From Neolentinus lepideus HHB14362 ss-1 (lineage: Eukaryota > Basidiomycota > Agaricomycetes > Gloeophyllales > Gloeophyllaceae), in assembly GCA_001632425.1 (NCBI GenBank), contig KV425618.1:17151-81150 (forward strand): a DNA stretch of 64,000 bases. Reading direction: 5' to 3'. This document shows positions 35,401-46,664 of this stretch, one piece after another. Made by a program: the position numbers and the translations under genes. Every line of letters starts with the position of its first letter. Position 1 is the stretch's first letter. The notes beneath the pieces are model-generated. The model worked only from the letters and a program-made list of their open reading frames with translations, did no database searches and was not told the DNA's origin.

Positions 35401-36278
35401 ACTTGATCGAGCTGCTAGCAGAAGGGTCAACGAAGGACAGTATGAACAAAATATACAGAGTCCGGATGTCTGCATGCTGTATGAGCATATTACTGAGCGA
35501 CGCGCTACCGTACGCACCTGGTCTGACGAGTCCGTCCCTACCCTCGGCATCCTTGCCCTTCCGCCGCATATTCAATAGCTTTGGTAAAGACTATCCAAAC
35601 GTTCCGGTCACGCTGAAGTCACGTCCGGGACAAACAACACACCTTGGATTCCCAAGCAAAACTCTCCAAGACAGCCTTCTTCTCCCGACCACCCGCAAAC
35701 GAGGACAGCGCGTTGAAGAGCTTCAATGTCACGAGTATGGACTCCGAGTGTCCACCATTGAGGTACGTATTGAGTCGCTGAGTATACTGGGGTTCAAGCA
35801 GCGTCCGAACAATCGGTTGACCGAGTGCATGGAACGTATATTGTGAACTAAGCAAAGTCAGAAGTCCGGACAGAACAGAAATGATCAAGCATGTGATGGA
35901 AGTCTAGTCCAAAAATCAGTGTCGACAGTTTCATGCACGAGGATGAGCGCGCACCTGTTTCGTTTCGTCCCAAATCTCGAACAACGCTCTCGCCCCCGGT
36001 GCATCCTCCAGCCAACTGTTTGCCAAGACAAGCCTCTGGTCCTCGGGTGATATAGATGTTTCTTCATGATGGATCGTGAACCCATTGCGGAGACTAGTCA
36101 AATCTGCGCAGGGCTTAGCTGCTGTTCCTGAAGACTATGGCTGCAACATACTCTGGACAAGCGTATCATGGTTTCTGTTGGAGAGACGTTTCGCTATATC
36201 TTTCCCATCAACAAAGCTTGCGTTTAGGTCTAGTCTCGCACGCTTGCGTGGAGGCTCAGCTGGAGAATGGGGAGTCAT
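29401..36278 (-). CDS. URB1: Nucleolar pre-ribosomal-associated protein 1 (URB1/NPA1)
   Basis: URB1/Npa1 is a large helical-repeat scaffold of early pre-60S particles in the nucleolus. Fifteen exons keep one frame to about 2025 residues: 36152-36278, 35955-36103, 35643-35903, 35225-35578, 34126-35173, 33358-34071, 33073-33295, 32695-33023, 32529-32647, 31539-32481, 31345-31436, 30664-31296, 30186-30602, 29888-30128 and 29401-29828. Key family stretches are ADIRTLYILFILSFVDP and SIFQAIFKGLIQDSYSVVRK, then VHHFMLAICSRPGVGVCFKD, VNEDPRQQELGLKIL and SKWIANIAFFGSVISL. Near the C-terminus are LWRVSMTLDEKS and GLTSRLLIWRALVG. No catalytic residues are expected. The exon 4 donor (GTTCGT) and the exon 7 acceptor were chosen for frame and are less certain. 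Confidence 0.9.
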
Positions 36279-37129
36279 TGGGAGGGACGCAAGCTCGGAC
36301 CTACTGGGATAGACTTGGTACGCGTCTCCTAAAAAAGACTTAGTAGGCGAGTAACTGTCTTTAAATTTAATGGAGACTTGTACCGGTTTACTTTACGCGC
36401 GTTAGTGGCAACACTACCCTTGACTAGTGTTGGACACGAAGTGAAGCTTTCGAAGTCCTTCGAAGTGTGTTTGTGACACACTTTGTTTTCTCAAAGTCAC
36501 TTTAGGGCGACTCGATTCTTAAATTGCCAGGTCGGTCGCCAGGTTGGTCGGTAGTGTCGGACACCAAGTGAAGTCGAAGTCCTTCAAAGTGTGATTGCGA
36601 CACACTTCGTTTTCTCGAAGTCACTTTAAAAGCACGTCGAAGACTTTGCGAAACTCCCCCAGTAGGATCCGCACATTGCACAATCACGTGATCCATGCGA
36701 CATGCTTGATGTGAGTCAGCACTGAGCAAGTAATAAACACTAAGTCCCATATTTGCGACTAAGTAGGGAATAAGCATCCGAGTCGTGTTTGTACATTGCT
36801 TGTATGATCAAATATATCCTTAGTTTATATATATGGACTTAGTGAGTTACATGGCACAGCTGCTAGAGAATATCAGATTTGTCTAAGTCTCAATTACTGA
36901 TTAATAGTACAATGTATTATAACTCTAGATCGTGGAGTGAAGACCAGGTCCTATCATTGAAAAGGAAGATAGGGAAAACCAAATAAGTGGTAAGGAAGTG
37001 CACCATGACTTGCGATGCACTCTCATCTGAGGCGATAACAAAAATACTGCTAAAGGTCAAGATTGAACCCACACCCTTGTTATCGAGGTATCTGGGTGAC
37101 ACATGACTTGACATATTAAGTGGCACCGA
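36279..37129. other. URB1 5' flank and boundary of the transposon region
   Basis: Upstream of URB1 the sequence becomes AT-rich and shows two copies of a short repeat (listed separately). No gene is seen. An element B copy starts at 37130. Confidence 0.4.
36428..36630. repeat. Two direct copies of a ~78 bp repeat
   Basis: Copies at about 36428-36505 and 36553-36630 share GAAGTCCTTCRAAGTGTG, GACACACTT and TTTTCTCRAAGTCACTTTA in the same order. Each unit contains inverted words (AAGTGTG and CACACTT), so each could fold into a hairpin. The spacing is 125 bp. Confidence 0.7.
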
Positions 37130-37682
37130 TGATAGGCCCCATTGGCTTCTGACCTCAGAAAATGTGATTTAGGGTGATTCTGCATGCTTTGTGGGAATGG
37201 TGACTTAGCAACTCAATAGTGCACTGTCAGTACTCTGCGCACTAGTGACCCTATGCCCCAGCAACAAGGCTCTCAGCTTCTCGGTGCACTTAGGATGGCT
37301 TCTCAATGGTGCGGTCAGCTGAACACCATTCAGTCAAGTCATCGGCATCTCAGCATGCACTGCCTGATGTTGTTACTGCAGTCTGAACCAAGGCGGTGTC
37401 TCAGGGTGCATTTCCATATGGTGTACAGCCTGCTGTTGCTCCAGATCAGCATTAGTACTATTGGTGTGACTTTCCTTATGTGTTGCAGTGCACATCGACA
37501 CATGGCATGACTATGGCTATCATGACACTGCTGCACAATATAGTGGCCCTGCACTTTATCTCTATTTGGCAAGCTCACGCTTGCATCAGCAGCATAGCAT
37601 GCCACCTGATCATCAAGGAGGTGTGCTCTAATGCAAAGTCAAGACAAACCCAACTGGCTCCCATCTGAGGAATGGCACACAT
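37130..37682 (+). mobile_element. Element B copy, interrupted by A
   Basis: It starts TGATAGGCCCC and is colinear with the B copy at 42083 for about 550 bp. It then stops at GGCACACAT, where an A copy begins (TGACAGGC at 37683). The rest of B is absent on the far side, so the locus has lost sequence after the insertion. Confidence 0.7.
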
Positions 37683-37960
37683 TGACAGGCTAAGACACAC
37701 AACAACCACCAAAACACGTAGAAAATGTGGAGGGAACTCCATCTAATAGTGTTAGTAGTCGAAGGGTAGAAAGGTAAAGCTCAGGGGAGGTGAGGGAGGC
37801 AAAACAGAACAATGAATGGCACCGTATATCTCTTGTGAGTGGACCCGGATGCTCTATAATGCTCCTAACTCTCTAAAGCCCTGGCTCTATGCATCTCAGT
37901 GCCGACTCAGCACTTCTCGGAGGGTTTGCGGGGCCGGGCAAGACCAGCTGTCCACTTGAA
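37683..37960 (-). mobile_element. Element A copy, truncated
   Basis: It begins TGACAGGC and follows the A family (ACACACAACAACCACC, then the GAGGGAACTCC region) to about 37960. There it switches to unrelated sequence, so more than 1 kb of A is missing. Confidence 0.65.
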
Positions 37961-38280
37961 GGTCTCTGTAAGGTGGGTGCCACAAAGTGGCACTGAGTTT
38001 GGTTGTGTTTGGTCTTAGAGTAATGGGTGGGACAGAGTGAGCAAGGAGAGACTTAGACTTTACTTCTACACCTAAGGATCTGCTTAGCTTTCTACACATC
38101 TTGTATCTCATGCAATAGGATGAGGTTCTGTTTATTGGTTTGTGTATTACAACTTAAGTGTACTAACTAAGGAGATTCTGCCCTTTTTCAAACGCTCATC
38201 GCGTTCAAAAAATTACTGTTTGTTCACGACTTATTGCATAGGTGCATAGACACCCTGTTATATTAAGACAAGAAACACGA
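37961..38280. other. Possible leader or LTR remnant of the gypsy element
   Basis: This non-coding stretch lies immediately before element B1. Removing B1 with one ACGA duplication makes it contiguous with the gag start at 40699. It may be the 5' leader or LTR end of the gypsy element. I cannot identify a primer-binding site. Confidence 0.3.
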
Positions 38281-40698
38281 TGATATGCACAGACACATGA
38301 CGAAACCCGCAGAAATGAGACCTAAAGTGTAGACACAACCACAAAGCAAACACCAAAGCCCTTGGTGTCAGATGGCTGCGAGGCCCGGGGTAATGAAGGG
38401 TAATATAGTTTGGAGGGGATGGGTGGAGGTGAGACATATAGTTGGGGCTAAAGGGAGGTTGGGGCCAAGTCGCTGATGAACACGAACACACGACGAAACC
38501 CGCAGAAAAGAGACCTAAAGGGTAGACACAACCACAAAGCAAACACCAAAGCCCTTGGTGTCAGATGGCTGCGAGGCCCGGGGTAACGAAGGGTAATAGA
38601 TAGTTCGGAGGGAGTAAATGGAAGGATAGGGCCGAGACCGCAAACCACAAATGCGACGTATATGAAAAAAACCAAAAGAAACTGCAATGCGAAGTGGGAC
38701 GTAGAAAGATGGCGATGGAATAGCGATGGGAGACTAAAAATAGAACACAATCGGAAAGTGACAAGGTGCGACACAGCGCGCCTATTAGCAGTTGGCGAGA
38801 TAGCAATGTAGCGCTCTAGCGATGTATAGCGATGATAGTGACTCAGCGCTCCTATCGTAGGCAGAGAGATAGCGACGCAGGGATCGGAGGAAGGATGCAA
38901 GATACAGGAAGCTCAGAGATAGACGCAGGAATGAGATGGGAACACTAGATTGTGCAGGGAGGACTGACTGGGTTGCCTGTTGCCTGCCTTGTCTGCCTAC
39001 AAGAGGTCCAACTAAAGTACTCTACTGGGTAAACAAATGAACCAAGAGCCATATGCTAACAAAATGAAACTACTCCTGAAACTGATCTATCTCAGACAGG
39101 GGGAACAATCTCCATAAGCTACAGTGTCCATATGCACAGGCCACCGCATACCGAAAGAAGCATGGGAAAGCACACAGCATCGCATCAAAAAGTGCTATTG
39201 CTCCAGGTGGAGGCTGCACAGGTGCCCGCAATGCACGCACAGCCTTGGAATGACTTGAGCTTCATAGAGACCACACTGCCGGACACAGCTGAAGCAGTGC
39301 AACACTGCCGCACTATGCTACTTGTTGGAAGGACACCACGGCACCACCGCTATTGTCGAGATGGGTGCGCTTGCTTACATAATGCAGCAGAGCGCCTGCT
39401 GAACAAGATCAAAGTGTCGAGGAGTGCAGGAAATAGCTGGAAAAATCAATAAAAACTTGAATATTGCTTGCGCCACCAGACCGGGAGCCCTAGCGCTATC
39501 GCACATAGCGTGAGAAATAGCGCAAAAGTGCCGAAAATGCGTTTTCTGAGCCTAGAGACACATAGGGTGTATCATCGCTACTCGGTGGCAGTCTGAGGAT
39601 AGAAGGCGATGCTATGCGCTATGTAGCGCTATGTGCACGGCACTGTGTAGGTGCTATACGATGCTCCTCCTGCTTGGCACTATATGGTCTTCGATGCTCT
39701 ATAGAGGAGCGCTACTTGTAGTCGCTATCTCTAACTCGAACATGTATAGATTCTGGTTAGCACTACGCTACAGCGCACGGGGCTGTCTAGGAGGAAGGAA
39801 CTTATAAGGGATTGCTTACGAACAGCGACGCTACACTGGTGTACTCTGTCGCTATCTCTGGGTGAAGTCGGAGGTTTGCAAGAGTACCTAAATGTGAGTC
39901 GCAAGACGGACTTAGAAGAACCTCTGACGCGAGACTGAAATCTGAAGAGTGTGGTGAAGATAACTTGTTGTACAAACAGTAGAGTAATGGCTTAAATACA
40001 AGAGAGCAACTGCTCTATGTCCGATCCTATCTACCTACTACTGCGAGTTGTGCCTCTGCTCAGCCTCACATCCATACAACTTGTACTGCCTTGCTTCTAA
40101 TCTGCATGTGCTCTTCGACCAGTACCCTATGTGACCAACTCTAGCAAGTGCGCCATTCCACAGACGGGAGCCAGTCGGGTGCGTCTTGACTTTGTGTTAG
40201 AGTGTGCCTCTTTGATAATCCGGGGGCGGGCTATGCTGCCGATGCTAGCGTGATCCTGCCGAAAGAGGGATAAAGGGCGGGGCCACTCTGTGGTGCGGCG
40301 GTGTCGTGATAGCCGTAGTTGTGCCATGTGTCGATACGCACTGCACGCATAAGGAAAGTCGCGCCAATAGAACTAGTGCTGATCTGAAGCAACGGCAGGC
40401 TGTACGCCATATGGAAAGGCGCCCTGAGACACCGCCTCAGTTCGGACCACAGTAACAATGCCGGACGATGTATGCCGAGATGCCGATGACTCAACTGAAT
40501 GACGTTCGGCTGACTGAGCTACCGAGAAGCCGTCCTAAGTGCGCTGAAGAGCCGAGAGCCTTGTTGCTGGTGCGTAGGGTCGCTAGTGTGCAGAGTACCA
40601 ACAGTGTGCTATTGAGTCGCTAAGTCGCCATTCCCACGAAGCTCACGGAATCGCCCTAAATTGCGTTTTCTGGGGTCAGAAGCCAACGGGGCCTATCA
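38281..40698 (-). mobile_element. Element B copy 1 with exact 4-bp target duplication
   Basis: The ends are TGATATGCAC (38281) and GGCCTATCA (40698). ACGA precedes it (38277-38280) and ACGA follows it (40699-40702). Without the nested element D it is about 1.31 kb, close to B2 without its nested A (about 1.30 kb). It is non-coding. It inserted just 5' of the gypsy gag. Confidence 0.85.
38474..39574 (+). mobile_element. Element D nested in B, TSD TCGC
   Basis: D runs from TGATGAACAC to GGGTGTATCA (1101 bp) and is flanked by TCGC at 38470-38473 and 39575-39578. The B copy at 42083-44769 has the uninterrupted site (CCGAGTAGCGACTTGG, minus sense, near 44573), which confirms the insertion. About the first 120 bp of D closely match the first 120 bp of B. 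The two families therefore share one end, which creates an apparent tandem repeat at 38281-38600. Confidence 0.85.
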
Positions 40699-42082
40699 AC
40701 GATAAAAAACCAAATGAAAGAATTACAAATGGATTCTACTGCCCCACAGGAGAACTTTTCGATGCTGCCAGACCCCCCAACATTCGTTGATGGTCGAGCT
40801 GCCAGATTAGACATCCGACCATCATCGACCCCTGCTCAGTTCATATTCCCCATGAGGAGGCAACACAGACTTCCCAACCAGAGGCAGACTAGCCACATAG
40901 AAGAGGAGGCCGAGCGGACGATCCAACGTATCCACAGAGTTCGGACTCGGGCGATGACGCTGAATACGGACGAAGTGTTATCGGAGGTGATCGAGGGGAT
41001 TACGGAGGGGATGGACGCATTGAGGCACTTGATCAGTGAGGAGATTAGCGATCTGGTGAAGGAACTATCTATGGATGAGGGTGATGCTGTTGAGGAGGCG
41101 ATCAGACAAGGTACGAGAACACTTGAGACCCTCAATGCCAATCGCGATATTATAGAGACTCAGCACATAAAGCGTGAGCTCGAGATGATATCACCATCTC
41201 CTAAGTCAGTGTCTCCACATCCGCGAGGAGGATGACCATTGCCGCCTCACCCCTCACACGATTCAAACCCATCAATTGGAGAGATCCCTAGCCCTGTGGA
41301 AGCCCATCAAGCTGCACCGGTACCTATCAGACAAGTAGCTCCAGGAGGAACTAATGTTCCACCCACCCAAGAGGTTGTGCCCCCGAGAGGGATACCAGTA
41401 CCTTTACCACGATTATCGTGCCCCCCGTCTGCAGGACCATATCAAGCGGAATGGGTAAACCCATACTCTAGCGAATTATGGAAGAATGCAGGCCCTATCC
41501 GATACTTTCCCTTGAGTGAACAAGCGAGTGTGACGACTATGCATCAGGACCCAAATGGACAGACGCGAAGCCCGACACTTGGTAACGGAGGAGCCGCCCC
41601 GAGTGATGAGCAAGACTCACACCGGAGAGATGAGCCCCCATCAGTAAATGCGCCATGGGGACAATACCCAGCTCAATGGAGTGGGATTGGATTTCTGCAT
41701 CCCACCGAGTGGATGTGAGACCTTGGAGAGTTAAGTACAACAGTGACCTCGCACACCGATTCATTGATTCAACGATCGATTAACACACTATCTGCACCTC
41801 AGCAGCCTCAGGAAAGCCAGGTAGCCTATGACCGTTGTATGGAAGCATTACGTCAGCTAGTCCATCCATACTCGCAATTACCGATAAAGAACGGGCAGCA
41901 GACTCAGAGTCAGCCCTGTCGACGGCAAAATGAATTCACTGTGGACTATCATGCAGCCCAGAATGGGAGGAATGTAGGTTCAAGCCCTGACCACATACAT
42001 CTCCCAAAGATGGAGAGTATGTCACGAGGGATGCTATCCCCCTCGCAAACTACAGTGTCTAACCGCAGCAAACTGAGTGCGA
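40699..42082 (+). pseudogene. Ty3/gypsy gag, upstream part
   Basis: This open frame continues through two TGA stops (41233 and 41716) to the insertion of B2 at 42083. It reads a helical, charged segment (AERTIQRIHRVRTRAM, then LRHLISEEISDLVKELSMDE), followed by Pro-rich text. It belongs to the gag region of the gypsy element whose pol lies at 46665-50139. By itself it has no diagnostic motif. Confidence 0.6.
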
Positions 42083-44769
42083 TGATAGGCCCCATTGGCT
42101 TCTGACCCCAGAAAACGCGATTTAGGGCAATTACGCACGCTTCGTGGGAACAGCGACTTAGTGACTCAATAGCGCACTGTCGGTACTCTGCGCACTAGCG
42201 ACCCTACACCCCAGAGACAAGACTATTGGCTCCTCGGTGCACTTAGGACAGCTCCTTGGTAGCCTGGTCGGCCGAACGTCATTCAGTCGAGTCATCGGCA
42301 TTTCAGCATGCATTGCCCGACATTGTTACTGCGGTCTGAACCGAGGCGGTGTCTCAGGGCGCCTTTCCATATGGCGTACAGCCCGCCATTGCTTCAGATC
42401 AGTGCTAGTTCTATTGGCGCGACTTTCCTTATGTGTGCAGTGCGCATCGACACATGGCGCGACTACGGCTATCATGACACTGCCGCACAATATAGCGGCC
42501 CCGCCCCTTATCCCTCTTTCAGCAGGATCACGCTAGCATCAGCAGCATGGCCCGACACCAGATCGTCAAGGAGGCACACTCTAACACAAAGTCAAGACAC
42601 ACCCGACTGGCTCCCATCTGTGGAGCGGCACGCGTGCTAGAGTTGGTCGCAAGGGGTACTGGGTGAGGATCGCATGTGGAATAGGAGTAAGGCAGTACAA
42701 GTCGTATGGATGTGAGGCTGAGCAAAGGCACGACTCGCAATAGTAGGTAGATGGGATCAGACATAGAGCAGTTGCTCTCTCGTATTTAAGACATTACTCC
42801 ACTGTTTTGTAAAAACAAGTTATCTTCACCACACTCTTCAGATTTCAGTCTCGCATCAGAGTTTTCTTCTAAGTCTGTCTTGCAATTCACATTTAGGTAC
42901 TCTTGCATACCTCCGACTTCACCGATAGAGCAAACTAGTGTAGCGTCGCTGATCATAAGCAATCCCTTACAGGTCCCTCTCTCTTAGGCAGCCTCATGCG
43001 CTCTAGCGTCATACTGACCAGAGTCCATATACGTCCGAGTTAGAGATAGCGGTGACAGGCTACAACACACAACAACCACCAAAAACACCTAGAGAACGCG
43101 GAGGGAACTCCGTCTAATAGTGTCAGTAGTCGAAGGGCAGAAGGGTAAAGCTCGGGGGAGGTGAGGAAGGCAAAACAGAACACTAAATGGCACCGTATAT
43201 CTCTTTGTGAGTAGACCCGGACGCTCTTCAACTCTTCTAACTCTCTAACTCTCTTACTGTATGCATCTCGGCGCCGACTCAGCGCTTCTCGGAGGGTTCT
43301 CGGAGCCGGGCTAGACCAGCTGTCCTTTTCGGGGACTCGGACAATAATCGGACAATGGATTGACAGGTTCCTCCACGTCGGAGGACTTCGATGACGCGAT
43401 AAGATGGAACGCCGGTGCAGAAGACGCAAGGAGAATGCAATAAAGATGATAAACGCAGAGGTAAATGAGACCTCATGCCGAGGTCTTCTTAGAACGCAAT
43501 TTGGACGCAACGAGACTTTGAGATGTGAGCTGTGAGGTAAAATTCGCTGCTGGAAAGGAATATACAGGACGCCTAAAGTACTAAGTGACCCGAAGTCTAA
43601 GAAACCGCTAAGTCCGAGACCGCCTAACGCTCCATGCATCTACAATCAGAAAATACAACCAGAAATGCGCCGCCGAGTCTCGCTAAACTCCCAAGCCGCT
43701 CGCCAATCGTCCTCCACATACCGCTCTCATTCCGAAGCACTCTAGGCGGGTCAGGAACCGCCGCCCCAGGGAAGATCCTTCCATCTTGAGCCCGTACAGC
43801 GCCTCGGTGCGTTTTGACGACTCGTGCTTGATGACCATCGCCTCGAACTTCATAAGGAGGGCTGACCGAGTGTTGCGACGGCACCGGACCGAAACGGGGG
43901 CCCACGGCATCCTATCGTATGACGACCAATGAACGCCGAGTTATTGCGAGGTCGGATGGAAGGTAAGATCAGCTGGTTTGCGTCAGGAAGGCCGATATGA
44001 GTGACTCAGCGTGTTTCGACACTTGATGGATGCACCGAGTGCTGCGACTTGTTGCCACGGAGAGAGTAGGCTGAGTTCCGGAGGTTCCAAGGATCGTCGT
44101 ATCGTGTGGAAGAGGCAGGGTGTTCAGTAAGCGTCGCCGATGCCATCGGTTCCATCGTCCGAGCGCATAAGCAACATTCGACAACCTCGGCGTATCCTGA
44201 GTCATCAAATTGAGTCCCTGAATAGCACCGACAGGTATGCGGCGCGGCGAAGTGTCCACTGCTCGGCGGTGACGTCAGTATCCGGAGGTGCACGTCCTCG
44301 GGGATCGCCGATGTATTGAGTTGTAGCTCGGTGAACGCTCGGAGATTCATCGGTGATCTCGGCGCTTTCCGCATCGTGTCGAACACACTGAAAACACGTT
44401 TTCAGAGGCTAGCGACGCTGGAGGCCTATCAGCGGCCACAAGTAGCGCTCCCCTATAGAGCACCGAAGACCATACAGCGCTGAACAGGAGGAGTATCATA
44501 TAGTGCTTACACAACGCCGTGCACATAGCACTACATAGCGCATAGTGTCGCTCTCTATCCTCAGACTGCCACCGAGTAGCGACTTGGCGCCAAACTCCCT
44601 TTAGCCCCAACTATATGTCTCACCTCCACCCATCCCCACCAAACTATATTACCCTTCATTACCCCAGGCCTCCCAGCCATCTGACACCAAGGGATTGTTG
44701 TTTGCTTTGTGGTTGTGTCTAGCTTTAGGTCTCATTTCCACGGGTTTCATTGTGTGTCTGTGCATATCA
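42083..44769 (+). mobile_element. Element B copy 2 (contains nested A)
   Basis: The ends are TGATAGGCCCC (42083) and GTGCATATCA (44769). Flanks are GCGA and GTGA, a 4-bp duplication with one difference. It is in inverse orientation to B1 and 1.4 kb from it, the two bracketing the first part of gag. An A element sits at 43053-44431. Confidence 0.8.
43053..44431 (-). mobile_element. Element A nested in B2, TSD GCGG
   Basis: It runs from TGACAGGC to GGCCTATCA (1379 bp) and is flanked by GCGG on both sides (43049-43052 and 44432-44435). B1 shows the corresponding uninterrupted site near 39722, where GTAGTCGCTATCTC reads through. This copy is therefore younger than B2. Confidence 0.88.
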
Positions 44770-44838
44770 GTGACACAGGATGTGAGTCAGACGCGTTCGG
44801 TGATGGCCCCCCCAATGGACATTAACGCATATTGAGCA

Positions 44839-46478
44839 ATGGTGAATGTTGGTCAACCGGAGGACTTAAGGATTAGTCAACCCATGAATCATGGGCAACG
44901 GATCAAAGACAGTACTATTCATCTTGAGTACTCTAACGAGGCCCCAGTGAGCAACCTTCAACAAGTTAACGCGGTAATACCTGATGTGCAAGCCGCACGG
45001 GGTGCCAGCGGCGGACCGCCTGGAGGTGACCCTCCCGGCGACGATGATGGCAATGGTGACAATGGTAGAGATAGACACTATAATGACCAAGACCGACCTC
45101 CACATATACCAGAATGGGGTGGAGGCAGACCTCTGCATCCAGGAGGATGACCTCCTGGGCAAGCACCACCAGATGGAGGGCCGCCAGGAGGGGATGGAGG
45201 TGGAGGTAGAGGCCCATGGGCCCACCAAATCATGATTGACGACAGCATAGAGTGGCCGTAGTGGCACCAGATGATGGTGCTGGAGGAGTACCACCAGATG
45301 GTGGACCCCCAGGAGGAGGACCTCCAGGTGGAGACCCGCCAGGTGGAGATCCCTCAGATGATGAGCAGGATGAGGATGACGAGGATAATCCGATGAACAT
45401 CAGATGCCAGGAATGGCAGCACACCGATACTCCTGCTCACAATTACGAGGATGAGATCATACAGAAGGCACTTAGGACGATCGAATCCATGCGGCATATG
45501 GCCTCAGCGTACTCTCCGGAGACAAGGAGTTTCAAGCCAGCCATCTCAAATAAATATGATGGTTGAACAGACATACAATTTTTCGAGAAATGGCTGTCGG
45601 ATCTGCTAACCAACTTCGACTTGATGGGACTGGGTCGAGCCACATATGATTGGAAGTACATCCTTATTGTGTCTAAGTACCTTGAAGGAGATGCTTCAGA
45701 ATGGTTCTACCAGGAGGTTCAGGACTCTAACTGAGAGAAAATGAGATGGACATTTCCCGAAGTCATAGTAGGACTGATCTGACGTCATTTATACGTTGCG
45801 ACGTCCAAGGACGCTGATACACGGTATGAGAGGGTATCATACTCACTGAAGCAAGGTATATGACGAATGGTGAATGAACTCGAATACTGGGAACAACAAC
45901 GAGCAGCGAAGCCCCAGGATTATGACATCAAGAAATGCATATTAGAAAGTGTTCCTGATTGGATACGATCAGATTGTCTGTTCATAAGGTTACTTACTCC
46001 CGAGGATAGTCCATTGACTACTATAGTGGAGTATATCGAAGCTCTCGAAAAGGCTAGCAAGTATGAGAAGTCGACATACAACACGAGTGGCGTACATAGG
46101 ATAACTTGCCTGAATACGTCATCACGTACTAGCGCATCACAACCGATGAGGCCTCATCAAGGAAACCAACCATCCTCTCAAGCTGCTGTGCTGTCGACTA
46201 ACCATTGTAATGAGCACACAAGCGATAATGTGAGGGGACCGCGCCCTTCTAATGATCAATCACGCCCACGCCCTACTACCCAGCAGATGGGGCAACGGGG
46301 ATTTCAACGCCATCCTACATCAGTGTCCCAGGGACCTAATGTGGACTGTAGGGAAGTGCCTAGGGCAACTACTCCTGGCCTGGCTAGACAAGCTATGAGT
46401 TCAGACTCTTGCTTCCGTTGTGGCCACAAAGGACATTTCAGCAAAGACTGCCCTACTAGGACTAACGAGCGGATGTGA
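44839..46478 (+). pseudogene. Ty3/gypsy gag, downstream part with zinc knuckle
   Basis: Resuming after B2, this part has a Gly/Pro/Asp-rich stretch, then FEKWLSDLLTNFDLMGLG and LEGDASEWFYQEV, typical of the retrotransposon gag domain. A CCHC knuckle follows (CFRCGHKGHFSKDC, near 46408-46449). In-frame stops at 45564, 45732, 45777, 45861 and 46476 are all TGA. One frame change lies between 45150 and 45252 in the repetitive Pro/Gly region. Confidence 0.8.
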
Positions 46479-46664
46479 GCCATGGACAACGATGATGACG
46501 AGAATGTGGCAGAGACTGAAGCTATTGAGAATGAGGAGGAACCCCTAGAGGGTGAAGGGTTGGCTGAACCCTTAGAAGATGAGGACTTTGATTATCAGAA
46601 TTAAGGTTATGATGGTGATCAGTTTGATGATGGTGATGTCGAAGCTGATGACCGAATAGGATTT

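Noticed and set aside
35465..35518. An extra intron in URB1 after LVRP (GTGCGTACG donor)
   Set aside because: The frame reads straight through to ADIRTLYILF without a stop, so no intron is needed.
38281..38600. Apparent tandem repeat of about 120 bp
   Set aside because: It is explained by the shared ends of elements B and D, with D inserted in B (TSD TCGC). It is not a tandem array.
44986..45400. Collagen-like Gly/Pro repeat protein
   Set aside because: The Pro/Gly-rich text is part of the gypsy gag N-terminal region and changes frame. It is not a separate gene.
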